DNA from: Malus domestica | Taxonomy: Eukaryota > Streptophyta > Magnoliopsida > Rosales > Rosaceae | Reading direction: 5' to 3' | DNA length: 64,000 nucleotides | NCBI RefSeq assembly: GCF_042453785.1 | Contig: NC_091665.1 | Span: 4,165,501 to 4,229,500, forward strand | Shown here: positions 12,440 through 24,204 of the stretch, piece after piece | How the letters are laid out: every line of letters starts with the position of its first letter | Numbering within the stretch: the stretch's first letter is position 1 | Translations under genes and position numbers: made by a program | The notes under the pieces: generated by a model | Database searches by the model: none | Told to the model about the DNA's origin: nothing | Seen by the model: the letters and a program-made list of their open reading frames with translations, nothing else

Positions 12440-12886
12440 ATGCTGGCGAAAGGAAGAAAAGCTTCAGGGCGAGGAGAGGCCGTGGCGCCGAACTACGCGT
12501 TCGGGCCGCTCGAAGATGACGTCATCATCAAACACAGACTTCTCACACGGACCACCACCACCACGAGAGGCGAACCGCCGTTGAAGAAGCTCCAGAAGAA
12601 ATTCACTTCCCTGTTCGTTGAGCTCGACAAGAACGAAGACAACTTCACCGACTGCGACAGGCTCGCCAAGGCTTTCCTGCAGGTGCTCAACACGTTCGAG
12701 ATTCCGCTCCTAAAGAGCAAAGCCGTCGTGGATGCAAATCTCCGGGAGAAGCACAATTTCGATGAGCTGAGGGAGGAGATTAACCGGCAGATTGTACAGG
12801 CGAAGACTGACATTCAGATACTGAAGAAGCAGCTCGAATTTCAATTTGCTTATCTCCATGTCTTGTTCAATGCCATTAGTTCCTAG
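12440..12886 (+). CDS. THO complex subunit 7-like, C-terminally truncated
   Basis: THO7 is a coiled-coil subunit of the nuclear THO/TREX mRNA-export complex. The 148-residue product contains the conserved plant THO7 N-terminal block: [20 protein letters not shown] (about 20-40), [12 protein letters not shown], then [21 protein letters not shown] and a coiled coil to about residue 137. After KKQLE the similarity stops abruptly and 11 unrelated residues precede TAG; plant THO7 proteins are usually about 230 residues. ATG 12440 is chosen because the family resemblance begins there. The frame is open and intronless. It could be a gene fragment, a partial retrocopy, or a first exon whose downstream exons were removed when transposons inserted at 13.7 kb. 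I recognise the family from memory; no search was run. Confidence 0.68.
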   Translation: MLAKGRKASGRGEAVAPNYAFGPLEDDVIIKHRLLTRTTTTTRGEPPLKKLQKKFTSLFVELDKNEDNFTDCDRLAKAFLQVLNTFEIPLLKSKAVVDANLREKHNFDELREEINRQIVQAKTDIQILKKQLEFQFAYLHVLFNAISS

Positions 12887-13693
12887 GCACTCATTGAAAG
12901 GGGCTTGAATTTCAATTTGGAAAGCTTTCTATTATTTGTAGAGCGTGTGCCATTCAAATTGTTAAGTAGATGTCAAGGATTGCAAGGTAAGTGAATGTGA
13001 CCCTTCTATCACCAACGGGTCCGTTGTAAATTTAGTCAAAAGGACTCCACGAAGAACACCGGAGCTCCCCGAGCTCCGATCAACCCCAAAACCTAGACAT
13101 ATTATATACCAAATTGAAGCTACGGAGGAGAGGAGTATAAATATACCAATATTTGGCCCTGAAGTGGCCGGAAAACGGCTCAAAAGCCGTCGGGCCCTCG
13201 CCGGAAAACTGAGTTTCTTGCTTTCTCTGTTCCTGTGCAAATCCGACGTTTAAATCGCAAACTCTAGGTTATAATTAAACCACCATGACGAAAATGAAAG
13301 AATCTTAAGCATCCCGAGGCTTACCCAGGTCGGAGCACCATGAAATCTCACCGGGAAGTATGGCGATGGTGGCTGCCATTGCTGCAGCTGTGCCTCGAGC
13401 ACAGAGGAGAGAGAGAGAGCGGGACGAGGGGAACGGGGAGGTGCAGGGTAGACAGTTATGGTTGTTGGTAGCGGTGAAGCTCGCCGGAGGGGCGAGGCGA
13501 GGTGGTGCCTCGGGTCGTTGTTGTTGCAGGGGGATGAGGGAGAGAGACGAGGGAGAGTGTTCCAGAGGGTTCCCGAGAGAATAGGAAGATAATTGACACG
13601 GGGAAGGAAGGGAAGTCCCCACGGGCCACAAAATAAAATAATATAAAATATTTAAAATATCTAATTAGAAAACATTTAAATAATATACAATAA
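12887..13693. other. Intergenic, no supported gene
   Basis: Contains GC-rich stretches with repeated GCCGGAAA motifs (13160-13210) and a purine-rich tract (13395-13600). ORFs exist on both strands but overlap each other and show no recognisable domain. The segment ends in AT-rich DNA at the MULE target site. Confidence 0.4.
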
Positions 13694-13702
13694 TAATATA
13701 AA

Positions 13703-14325
13703 GAGTAAACTGTCATTTAACCCCCTAAACTATCATGTGAATTTCAATTTCCCCCCTGAACAATTTTTTCAGCCAATTGACTCCCTAAACTATGTTAAAG
13801 TGGCCAATTAACCTCCTACCGTTAAGCATCTTTAACTCCATCCAATTTTCTGTTAGAAAGTGTCATTTGCTTGGCACATGACCACCTTTTTACATTTTAT
13901 GTCTAAATCTTTACAAAGAAAACATATAAAACAATATTAAAAAAACATCCAAACCCTAAACTTAATCATTCAAAATAATAGAAAAGGTAAGGCTTTTTAT
14001 ATTAACATCCCACAAAATGTTGAATGTACACCATATTAAAATTTAATATTAAATGACTTATGTACTCCACTATGCAATGACAATTTTGACCTTATTAGGT
14101 TTTTTAAAAAAAAAATTTATAAATACACCCCAAATCACTTTTAGCGTATTATTTATCTTCTCAACTATCAAAACCCTCTCATCCTCCATTGTTGAACAAA
14201 ATCCTAACCAATGAAACTACAAACATGTTGATTGAGAAAAATTGTTTTTGACGAATGAAACACGAAATCGATGTTTCTGAAGCTTTACATGAGGTAAGAC
14301 TTCACATTTTTCATTGTTTTAGTGA
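13703..14325. repeat. Left arm of foldback MULE
   Basis: About 690-bp arm (the last 60 bp lie beyond the gypsy element, at 26762-26822) that is the inverted complement of about 26830-27525. It contains repeated CCCCTAAACTAT motifs typical of plant MULE termini. Confidence 0.82.
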
Positions 14326-14841
14326 TGTTGATGCACAAAATCAGCGAGGACTTTGGTACAACAGAAAGTGTCAGGTTTGTGACCTTCGCTTGGTTGCTTC
14401 GATCACTAGTGAAGATAAGTACGTAAATGAATAGGGACAGGGAAGCAAACACAAGATGTACGTGGTTCATCCAGATCGGCTACGTCTACGGAGTAGAGGA
14501 GTTCTCATTAATTGTGAAGGGTTTACACAAATACATAGGTTCAAGCTCTCATTTTATGAGTTCTAGTGAATAGTTTGGTACAAAATGACATTAGAGATTA
14601 TTGTGGGAGAATGATCCCTATTTATAGAAGAGAGTTTCTAGTTTTGTTCTAATATTGACACGTGTCGTGTTGTGATTGGCCTCTGATGTTGACACGTGTC
14701 GCGCTGTGATTGGCTTCTGATGTCGACACGTGTCGCATTGTGATTGACCTCCTGATTGAAGGGAAACTCTTTTGGGTCCTTGACGGTATAACGTTGACTG
14801 GTGCTCAGTAGTTTCGGGATTAGTCAAGTATGGTACAAACA
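14326..14841 (-). repeat. 3' LTR of the Tat-like element
   Basis: 516 bp, matching 26241-26756 with eight transitions. It carries three CACGTG motifs at 14659, 14693 and 14727 within three tandem units of about 34 bp. The abutting - strand sequence AGGGGAGCAC (14851-14842) is the likely polypurine tract. Confidence 0.9.
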
Positions 14842-16745
14842 GTGCTCCCCTAAGTTCCCGAGTGAGGGAAACTCCTCGATTGGGGACTTGCAAGATCCAA
14901 GCCGCTGAGTAATCACGAAACTTCTAAGTACCGAGGTGTGGTATCGTCTTCACTTGCCTTATCTTTCTCATAGGTAGATGTGGCATCTTCTCTGGAAGTA
15001 CGCTTCCTCCATCCAGGGGTGGTATCTTTAACCGATGAAGATGCACAAGGTAATGTATCAATTTCACTTGAAGCTTACTTGTAGTTTCGGGCTTGGTCAA
15101 GTGCGATACAAACCCTATAGTAGGAGTCCCCCAAGTCGCCGAGCTAGGAGATCTGCCGAAAGAGGTGACAGACAAGGTAAGCAGTCAAACTTCCAAGCAA
15201 GCAACCCAGGATCAGAGGTTTGACTTCGGCTTCCGGTTGATTGTTCTCCTTCTCCTTATCTCTCATTCAACTGCCAGGATAAGGAGAAGCAAATGGATAA
15301 GAGATGATATGAGATACTTTTTCTTTTGAAGAAGTAACTTTCCACAGGCTTATTCTTGAACTGTGCTGGAGGGTTTTCTGGTTCCCTCCAGAGTATAAGG
15401 CCGACTCAAGAATTTGAGGGTCAAAACAAGTCCATCAAATCTAGAGTACGTTCGACCTTGATGATATGGGATACTTTTGCTGTTGACGGAATAGTGAATG
15501 TGGTATGGAAATGTGTCGTGATGTAGTGATCTGTTTCAGCTCATCATTGACCCTTCTGCTTCAATCTTTTGCATGGTAGAAGTGGTGTGCAACCTTTGCA
15601 TTTAAATGGTCCTTCAGAACATTCCTTCATAGTGACTCATCCACGCTTGGCAACTTTAGTGTAAAGAGCCAATATCTGATCAACTGTCATGAGGTATTTG
15701 CTGGTGGAATTCGTGACCTTGACAGCAGTTGAGGATGAGTACTCGAGAGCAATGCTAAGTAAGCAACCAGACAAAGGTTCCAGGCAGTCAGTTCCAGATT
15801 TGAGGTTTGATTTCAGGTTCCGACTGACTGCTCTCTTTCTCCTTGTCCTGCAGGTGTGGACAATGACAAAGACAAAGACAGGGAGAAAGCATGATATGAG
15901 ATACTCTTGCTTTCGACCCTGATGATATGAGATACTCTTGTTCTTGGTGTGGCTTATTTGCTGAGGTATTATCGGGGGGAAATAAAGCTGAGTATTTCGA
16001 GAGGTTATGTTGAGGGTGCCTTCTCGAATGCGAGAAATGGTTGAGCATTTTTGCAGGTCTGTCTGTCCGTGGAGGAGGGAGGTCGACATATATAGGAATT
16101 TCTCAATAGCAAGTGGTAATGCTATTCCTTTACCATTCTCGGTCACAGCAATGTAGTGGGAGCTGTCAGCTTCACGTGTTTTAACTTTGTCAGAGCATTT
16201 TGAAAAAGATGTACGTGGTATCTGGAAAGCTGATGTTGCGTGTGAAGATTACAGACAAGCTTTATCTAAGGAAATCTGGCTCTCGAAGTTCTGAGAGCTG
16301 TGCCTCTTCGATTTTCGAACAAGCAATCCCGTCGGGGATCTGGCTCTCGAGATTCAGAAAGCGGTGCCACTTCGGCTTTTAAGAGAGTAATTATGTTGGG
16401 AGTCTTTTCTCGAATGTGAGTAAAGGTTGGACGTTCTTGCCAGTCTGTCTTGCCACAGAACACGGAGGTCGACACACATAGGGACTTTCCAGTTGTCAAG
16501 CAGTGGTGCTGTTCCTTTACCCTTGTGGGTAATAGTAGGGTAGCTGGAACTTCGAAATTCTCGTGCCTAAATTTTGTCAGAGATCTTTGGCAAAGTTATA
16601 TATGGTACCCGAGGAGTTGATGGTGCGTGTGGAGAGTGGTGATTGAACAGTAAGATTCACGTGCTTTCTACTTCACCAGAAATCTTTGACAGATTACCCG
16701 TAATTTCCGCAAAGCTGAGTGTGCATGTGACAGGTGCTAACGAGG
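14842..16745. repeat. Nested diverged direct repeats in the 3' region of the Tat-like element
   Basis: Several imperfect direct duplications: GAGGTTTGA(C/T)TTC blocks at about 15216 and 15801 (spacing near 585 bp); a block of about 250 bp starting TTATGTTG at 16005 and again at 16391 (spacing near 386 bp); a shorter CTGGCTCTCGA block at about 16278 and 16340; and the LTR-adjacent segment 14842-14930, which recurs at about 17938-18030. The motif GATATGAGATAC or close variants occurs four or more times. No gene is supported here. Confidence 0.6.
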
Positions 16746-16747
16746 CT

Positions 16748-16905
16748 GAAAAAGCAGGTGCTTCTTCGATTTCTGATATCGGCCCTCGTGGTCTCTAAGC
16801 AGCCCAACTTTTGAGAAAGCAAGCGCCTCTTCGATTTCTGAGATCGGCCCTCGTGCCCTCTGAGCAGCCCAGCTTTTGAAAAAGCAAACACCTCTTCGAT
16901 TTCTG
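16748..16905. repeat. 65-bp tandem repeat, about 2.4 copies
   Basis: Units begin GA(A/G)AAAGCA at 16748, 16813 and 16878 and contain TCTTCGATTTCTGA. The array ends about 20 bp before a TATA-like motif and about 140 bp before the first antisense ORF, an arrangement suggesting an upstream control region. Confidence 0.8.
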
Positions 16906-16924
16906 AAGCTCCGTCGATTGCAGA

Positions 16925-16933
16925 TATTTATAG
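16925..16933 (+). promoter_or_regulatory. Possible TATA motif of antisense ORF 1
   Basis: TATTTATAG lies about 110 bp upstream of ATG 17046 on the + strand, directly after the 65-bp repeat array. Assigned from position and sequence only. Confidence 0.35.
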
Positions 16934-17045
16934 AGGCTGGCATTAAGTTCCACAGCACACTTGAATCTCCACCAGTAGAAGCTCCCTTCTTGCACTTCTA
17001 AAATCTTGATTTGTCTGACATCTTCCTTCTTCAACACCCTTGAAA

Positions 17046-17720
17046 ATGTCTGGCCCCTCCGACCGTCGTTTTGACTTGAACCTTGGAGAAGAGACAGCCA
17101 CGCCTTCTCCAGACAACATATGGCGCCCATCTTTCATATCCCCTACTGGTCCTCTTACTGTTGGGGATTCTGTGATGAAGAATGATATGACCGCTGCGGT
17201 GGTGGCCAGGAACCTTCTCACTCCCAAAGATAACAGACTATTTTCCAAACGATCTGATGAGTTGGCTGTTAAGGACTTTCTGGCTCTTGGTGTTCAGTAT
17301 GCAGGTTCTGTGTCTAATATGGTCCAACGCCTATTTGCTAGAACCCGCCAAGTTGAATCATTGGCTGCTGAAGTGATGAGTCTCAAACAGGAGATTAGAG
17401 GGCTCAAGCATGAGAATAAACAGTTGCACCGGCTCGCCCATGACTATGCTACAAACATGAAGAGGAAGCTTGACCAGATGAAGGAATCTGATGGTAAGGT
17501 TTTACTTGATCATCGACGGTTTGTGGGTTTGTTCCAAAGGCATTTATTGCCTTCGTCTTCTGGGGCTGTACTTGGTAATGAAGCTTCAAATGATGAACCT
17601 CCAATGCCTCCTCCTTCTGGGGTTTTGTCAAGTACTGAGGCTCCGGATAACCACCCTCCGGTGCTTTCTCTTTCTGGGGCTCTACCGACTGCTGAGACTT
17701 CCCCTAAGCAATCTTTATGA
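17046..17720 (+). CDS. Antisense ORF 1 of the Tat-like element, coiled-coil protein
   Basis: 224 residues, uninterrupted, opposite in direction to the element's integrase. The N-terminus is polar (SDRRFDLNLGEET). Residues about 90-150 form a predicted coiled coil (VESLAAEVMSLKQEIRG followed by LKHENKQLHRL). The C-terminal 60 residues are low-complexity Pro/Ser repeats around PPSGVLSSTEAP and SLSGALPTAETS, three related 25-residue units. No catalytic motif was seen. I do not recognise a named domain; proteins of this style accompany gypsy-type transposon proteins in plants. A preserved frame in an otherwise gutted element suggests it is young or still useful to the element. Confidence 0.6.
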   Translation: MSGPSDRRFDLNLGEETATPSPDNIWRPSFISPTGPLTVGDSVMKNDMTAAVVARNLLTPKDNRLFSKRSDELAVKDFLALGVQYAGSVSNMVQRLFARTRQVESLAAEVMSLKQEIRGLKHENKQLHRLAHDYATNMKRKLDQMKESDGKVLLDHRRFVGLFQRHLLPSSSGAVLGNEASNDEPPMPPPSGVLSSTEAPDNHPPVLSLSGALPTAETSPKQSL

Positions 17721-18694
17721 AGGCTCCCTCTTGTTTGTTTATTTTGACTCATGTACATGTACATATTTGTAGCTTATCGGAAGTATTAATAAATAAGCTT
17801 TGCTTGATTTCAACGTATTGTGTTAAATACACCAAAGCCTTCTTCAAAAAGTTCTTTGAATTTTTTCTTTTGTTGAAACTTGTGTATTGTTGAAGTTTTG
17901 TGAGTGAAGCATGTAGTTTAAGGTAGTGTTCCCTTAATTTCCTGAGTGAGGAAAACTTCTCGGTTGGAGACTTGAAAAATCCAAGTCACTGAGTGGTTGT
18001 GAGACTTCCGAGTATCAAGGTGCAGTAGCATATGGTGGGAGTCCCCCAAGTCTTCAGGCGAGGAGAGTTGCCGAATGAGGTGTCTTGCTTGCTACTAATT
18101 TGTCAAAGTAACGAAGCCTTGTTTTGATGTCATACCTTCATATATGCCTTATCCAAAAATATTTCAAGCTAGGTTTAGCTTTGGGAGGGCCCAAAATTTT
18201 TGTGTAGCCCAAAACTGCTCATTTGTTTTCAAGCCCACGAAAAGAAGGGATCCAGTGCCTTTGTTCATTTTTTATTTGTGTGGCAAGCCCAAAGAGGAGA
18301 ACAGGTTTGTGCCCACTCCCCTTTATTTATTTTTTGTGAAGCCCAATGCTTTCTTGCTTCATATTGGGAGGTAGAGAAATAATAACAATGAGACTCAAAG
18401 TCTCATCCCTTTGCCTGTGTCTTCTTCCCCATTTCCCTGGACTTTGCTCAATATGGCACTGTGCATTTATTCCTTTTGTCCGTCACTTTTTGTGGCTTTT
18501 AGCTATTCTTTTGCTTTGCCTTTTCCTTTCTTTGCTGGAAAGGTCTTCATGTCCCCGTAAAAATCTGAATTATTCCAAAGCCATGATGAAGGAAAGTGGG
18601 TGTTGGAGCCAAGGAAGTGAAGGAAGGAGTTAACGTAGAGGGCGCGGTAGCTCTGCAAGATAACACCATTCTCTGTAGCTCAAATCGCAAGGTT

Positions 18695-19110
18695 GTCTTC
18701 ATGAAAATTGTTCCTTAGCTTGTGAACTACAACATATCCAAATTTGAGAGCCATCGGAGTAGTACAACTCCAGATATTCAGGTATGGTGAGTAATTGTTC
18801 ATCATTTTTCTGTTAACCCGTCAGACTTATTGTGAGCTTTGAAACTTCATTTTCCCTTATTCAGATCAACATACTTTCTTCATTGAAGTTGTTCCTAACC
18901 TTGTGAACAACAACATATCCAAATTTGAGATTCATCGGAGTAGTACAACTCCAGATATTCAGGTATGATGAGTAACTGTGCATCATTTTGCTGTTAACCC
19001 GTCAGACTTATTGTAAGCTTCGAAACTTCATTTTGTCTTGTTCAGATCAACATACTTTCTTCATCAAAGTTGTTCCGCATCACCTCTTCCATAACATATC
19101 AAAAATTCAG
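18695..19110. repeat. 180-bp tandem repeat
   Basis: Two full units and a partial third. The marker AACATATCCAAATTTGAGA occurs at 18731 and 18911 and a decayed version near 19091. It lies just upstream of the second antisense gene, probably in its 5' untranslated region. Confidence 0.8.
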
Positions 19111-19529
19111 AACAAACTAACGGTTGGATATTTCCAGATCTTCGAAACACCGCAGCAGCGTTGAAGCTTGCAGAAATCTGACCGTCATGGTTGGAGCTTC
19201 AACACTCTAACTTCCGTCGCTCAAATGGAAACATTTCCTTCGTGAAAGTTGTTCATCTGCTCAAGAACTTCATTTGCTCATCTTGTAGTGATTTTTGAAG
19301 ACAGAGTGCTTTTTACTTGAGAGGGATTCTAGCATTGCTTTGCTGCACCATCTTCAGGTTGGTAGTCTTCTCCACTACATTGGATGTTTTCCTTTTTGTT
19401 GAATTGTTGGAATGTTCATGTATTTTGTGAAGAACATAATGAACTGGTTGAGCTGTTCTTCATGCCCTGTGAGCTTCCTTACGTTTTGATCCTTCATGTA
19501 GTGATAGAGTTTGTTTCTGTTTGTTGTAG

Positions 19530-21919
19530 ATGTCGGAGTCTGGAAGTCTAAGTGATGAGGGCTCCCCTAGCTCGGGCTTTAGGTTTGAGCCTTTGTTAGA
19601 GTCTTGTACAAAAGAAACGTTAGATGATCCTCACAATTGTCAAACCTTAGCCAATATTGGTTCTTCCTCCATGTTAGTGGGTGAGGGGGTTGTTTGTGAC
19701 GCCATACCCATATGTCGTTCTGATCCTCACAATTGTCAAACCTTAGCCGAGATTGGTTCTTCCTCCATACGAGTTGGTGAGGGGGTTGTTTGTGATGCCA
19801 TACCCATATTTCGCTCTGAGTTCACAGCGGACCATTTAGAAAATAACTTGTTAGATAACGAAAAGCAGCTTGAGGCCCTAAGGCAATCATGTAGTATCCC
19901 CCGTAGTGTAGGAATACGTTTGGTGCGTTGTGAAGAATTGCCTTCGGAGCCGCCCAAGGGTCATGTTATGTTCTATACCCAGACATTAGTGACCTTGGGG
20001 GTAAATTTACCTTTGCATCCGTGGTTGCAACGAATGCTGTCTTTTATTGGTTATGCATCTGGGCAACTCAACCCTGGTTTATGGGATACCTTGATCGGGT
20101 TTTATATTATTTGGATGGAGTGTGGATTAGGTGAGCCTTCCTTCCATCAGTGGCGCTACTGTTATAAGATGCGCCCGGTGAAAGCATGTACTGGTTACGC
20201 CAAATGTGCATGTCGGAGCGAGAGAGAGCGTGTTGTCTTTAATAAGAGAAAGGCGTACTGCACATGGAAGAAACGTTGGTGCTTTCTTTATAATGATTGG
20301 GAGCATGCTAAGGGTGTCACGCCTGAGCGACGTGTTCCTACTCACTTCCAGACTGTAGGTTATAATGTATCCATTTTCTCATTATTTGCTATTGTTGTGA
20401 TTTGCTCTTGCTTCTAAGATTTTTCTTCATGCAGTGACACGAGGCACCATCAAACTCTCCGGACAGGAGCTAGCTGATGTAGAGAAAGTGTTGAGGGTGC
20501 CCAAAGAAGATAGACACTTGGGTAAGCTACGACCCTTGTTTCGAAAGTACGGTTTCCAGCCCTTAGTTTCCGAGTGCCAGAGACGAGCGAGTAAGTTGTA
20601 TCCTTCACTTGATCCTTGTTCTTCCCTTTTTTTTTTTATATAGATATATAATGTGGTATTTCTTACTTTGATTTTCCTTGTTCAGTGGAGAAGGTGGGCA
20701 AGAAAGTGGAGACTAGCACCAAGAAAAGGAGAGTGCCCATGTTAGTTCCTTCAGAAGACATCATGTTTCACAAGGAAGCTCGCAAGCATCGATTGAGACC
20801 AATCATTAAAACTAAGTCTTGAGAAGAAGTCCTCAAGGTTTCTGCCTCGAAGAAAGCTGAAGTTGAGGCCATTGGATGTGCTGCTGCCATAGTTGCCGGG
20901 GAAGATAGGCGATTGCTGTCTCTTCTTCCTACTATTAATCCCATCTTTCCTCCAGTTAGGGAGCATATTGGGCAGGAAGGTGATCCTAGTTCTAGCAGCA
21001 AGGGTAAAGATAAGGAAGAGGTTGGCAGTGTCCCTTGGAAGGATTTGAAGGTTGCCATGCGGCCAAAGGACTTTGGGTATATCAACAATTGCCTAGCAGG
21101 GCGTCGATTCACTTTCGATGAGCTCGGAGAGCCCTTAGCTAAAGATGAATCGAATTGCGACCGGATGTTGAAGCTGTCTTCATATGTGAGTGTTACTTTG
21201 TCATTTCCTTGTTTTCTTCTCTTTATTAGCATTATTTTAGTAGTGATGATCGTCTTGTCATGCAGGTCATGGCTGAGTATCACGACAAACTGCGAGAGGC
21301 TGAACGGTGCAAGGTGAAATTGAAAGAGAATAAACAGCTCGTGAATGATGCCAGGAAGACGAGTAAAGCTTTGGCTGAGGCCATCCAAGTCAAGGATCAA
21401 CATTTTGAGAGTTTGAAGAGGCGGAATGGTGAGAACTTGAGACTCAAGGTACAGTTGGAGGCGACTAAGAAACAGTTGGAGACAACTATGCTCGAGGTTT
21501 CCAAGGTTAAAGGGGAGTTGGATAGTGCCTTGGTTGAGGTTTCTGAGCTGAAAAGTAGGATCCCGACTGAGAAGGAAGCTGCTGTGAAGGAGTTCTTGGG
21601 TTCCCAGGCCTTTCTCCATGTCCTTAGACCTCGCTGTACCCGGGAAGTTCATTTTGAAAAAAGAAAGTGGATGGCTGTCCTTGATCGTTATGATGATGGA
21701 AACGTTTTTCGAAAATACCGTGAAGAAATAGATGAACATCATCGAAAAGGTGAAACCTTCGACCTTGCAGTTTATTATAGCAGTGCAGATGAGTTTGGCG
21801 ATGAGGCTAGTGCTGATGAGCAGAGTCATCAGGGTGATGATGAGTTTGGAGATGCAGAAAATGACGGTAGGACTCAGAGTGATATGATCAGGGGTTCAAC
21901 CTCAGATGAGTATGACTAG
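19530..21919 (+). pseudogene. Antisense gene 2 of the Tat-like element (gypsy-type transposon protein, four exons, one stop)
   Basis: Inferred exons 19530-20358, 20435-20590, 20686-21185 and 21266-21919, with GT-AG introns and matching phases (total 713 codons). Exon 1 carries a pattern I recognise as the Pfam 'putative gypsy type transposon' family (PF04195): a region with LGVNLPLHPWLQRML, then LNPGLWDTLIGFYIIWMECG and an aromatic/basic segment (CTWKKRWCFLYNDWEH). Exon 4 begins with a coiled coil (about 540-620) and ends very acidic. Codon TGA at 20820-20822 in exon 3 interrupts the frame, so this copy is probably dead unless exon 3 is skipped. A tandem duplication in exon 1 repeats DPHNCQTLA. 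The function of this family is unknown. Confidence 0.7.
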
Positions 21920-22346
21920 ACGTGCTTTCACTTTCTGCATGTACTCTACCTGCACTAGTTTGTTGTTTGTATGGCATGTGCCATGTTATAAGCTTGAGGG
22001 TTTTTTTTTTTGTTTTTTGTTTTTTGTTTCGTATGTTTATGAGTGTTTGCATTATCAAGCTTCAAGTGTTTGTATTATCAAGTTTCAAGTGTTTGCCCTA
22101 TCATTGATGAATGTTTGGCTATGTTTGCATAGATCCTTTATATAGTCTTGTTGACATATACTTAGATTTTATTTTGTATTGGAAACATGTGCGTTGAAGC
22201 TTCAACACTTGAGTGTTTCATTGCTCAGAATGTAAAAGAGTTTAGGGCCGAGTTGGCTAAATCACCTCTTTATTGAATTCATACCAAATGGTCTTTGTTA
22301 CATAGGATGCCGAACGACTGTAGCTTAACACTTGTACAATGTGAGT

Positions 22347-23744
22347 CTATTTGTAATAGTACTTCAAGTGGTCAGCATTCCATGGATGGCCAAGGGTTTT
22401 TCCGTCAGAGCTTCTGAGCTTGTAGGAGCCAGGGCGGCTGATGCCGACGACCTCGAACGGTCCGTCCTAGTTAGGACTGAGTGTTCCTTCACTCGGGACT
22501 CTATCACAGAGTAATCTTTTCTTCAGTACCCAGTCTCCCGCTTTGAAAGAGCGATGTTTGACCCTTGAGTCGTAGTAGTTGGAGATGCGCTGCTTGTAGG
22601 CGACATTCCTCAGGTGAGCCTGATTTCTGTGTTCCTCGACTAGATACAGGTTGAGGGTGAGTTGCTTGTCGTTCTCACTCTGTATGTAGTTCTGGATTCG
22701 GTATGTTGCTTGCTCAAGCTCAACTAGAACAACTACTTCTGTACCAAAAGCAAGTGAGAATGGAGTTTCTCCTGTGGAAGTCCGATATGAAGTGCGGTAT
22801 GACCAAAGAACTTGGGGTACGAATTCTGGCCAACAACCTTTAGCTTTGTCCAAGCTAGTTTTCAGAGTGCGCTTGATTATTTTGTTAACGGCCTCGACTT
22901 GTCTGTTAGACTGGGGATGGGCTGGAGAGGCAAAACATAAGTTGATGTTGAACTTAGAGCAGAACATCTTCAACTTCTTGTTGTCGAACTGCCGCCCATT
23001 GTCCGTGCCTATCGCATTGGGAATGCCGAATCTGCAGAAGATGTTCTTCCATACGAAGTCTTCTATTTTTCCCTCAGTAATGGTTGCCAAGGGTTCTACT
23101 TCAGCCCACTTTGTGAAGTAGTCAACTGCAACGATTGCATAGCGGACCTTGCCTTTCCCTGCAGGCATTGGGCCGATCAAATCAAGTCCCCATTGGGCGA
23201 AGGGCCAAGGGCTGATCATAGGAGTGAGCAGCTCGGGAGGGGAGTGAGGGATAGTTGCGTAGCGTTGACACTTATCACATGAGCGAGATATTCTGATGGC
23301 ATCTTGGTGGAGTGTTGGCCAATAGTATCCTTGGCGAAAAGTCTTGTGTGCTAGGGATCGAGACCCAGCATGATCTCCGCAGACTCCTTCATGTATTTCC
23401 CGAAGGACAATTTCTGCCTCCGCAGGTGTAAGGCATCTTAGGTATGGCAGGGTGAAACCGCGCTTGTAGAGTTGGTCATTAATGATCAGGTAGCGGGCAG
23501 ACTTGTATCGAATCTGCTTAGCTTGGACTTTGTCAATTGGGAGGGTGCTATGAGCAAGGAATTTATAAATTGGGGTGATCCAACTATCTTCTTGTTGTAA
23601 ATTGCACACCTCCGCGACCATGGTGCTTGGTTCTGCCAACAATTCGACATGAATTTTTCTCCCAATCTTGTCTTCCACTGCCGAGGCGAGGCGAGCCAAA
23701 GCGTCTGCATGACTGTTTGCCGCTCGAGGAACTTGGGTGATCTG
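22347..23744 (-). pseudogene. Gypsy RNase H C-terminus plus integrase (Tat-like), one stop
   Basis: The frame opens at the - strand segment QVPRAANSHADALARLAS, the typical end of the gypsy RNase H domain, and continues into integrase. Zinc-binding HHCC region: HEGVCGDHAG...CDKCQRYA. Catalytic D-D-E: WGLDLIGPM, GTDNGRQFD, and NRQVEAVNK. A C-terminal segment follows (FKAGDWVLKKRLL, then a PFEVVGI-type block). TAG at 22467-22469 replaces the expected Trp before DGPFEV; the frame then continues to TAG at 22347-22349. The protein starts abruptly at about 23744, with no RT upstream, marking the deletion breakpoint. Confidence 0.9.
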
Positions 23745-24204
23745 GGGTGTTTATTCCTTACTTTTGCAGTGTCCTCATATGCATTCCTTTTGCTTTCCTC
23801 TTTTCTGTTTTCTGAAATATTCTCCCAACGACATGATCTTTTTCCTTTTCTGTTCCTTTCTTTGATCTCTCCACCGCCAGACACACTCGCTTTTGCTTTT
23901 ACTTTCCCTTTTCTTTCTCTTTTCCTTTTGCTTTGTCCGCCACTACCTTTCTCTTTCGGCCTGGTTTCTGCTGGGACCTTGTCCCCATCTCAATTCCAAC
24001 CACAGCAGACCACTGGAATCTTAGATTGGACGAAGTAGAAGGGCAGGGTCGATCTTCACAGAAAAACGACATCGTTCGGCCGCGCCGAACAGAGGAGACG
24101 GGCCATGAGATTAACGGAGGCAAGATTTGGGGAGAATAAGAGAATAAGCAGATAAAGGGAGATGAAGTGTGGGTTGCAGAGAGGTGGATGTTCTTCAAGA
24201 AAAA
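23745..24204 (-). other. Unassigned insert between host fragment and RNase H
   Basis: Read on the - strand this is rich in Lys/Glu/Arg codons (KAKGKEKEKGK and similar) with no recognisable domain. It begins directly where retroelement homology ends, so it may be another captured host fragment. Purine richness could also be low-complexity filler. Confidence 0.35.

Noticed and set aside
20768..21829. 353-codon - strand ORF
   Set aside because: Opposite to exons 3 and 4 of antisense gene 2, whose coiled coil and splice phases support the + strand; the - strand translation is low in structure and has no domain.
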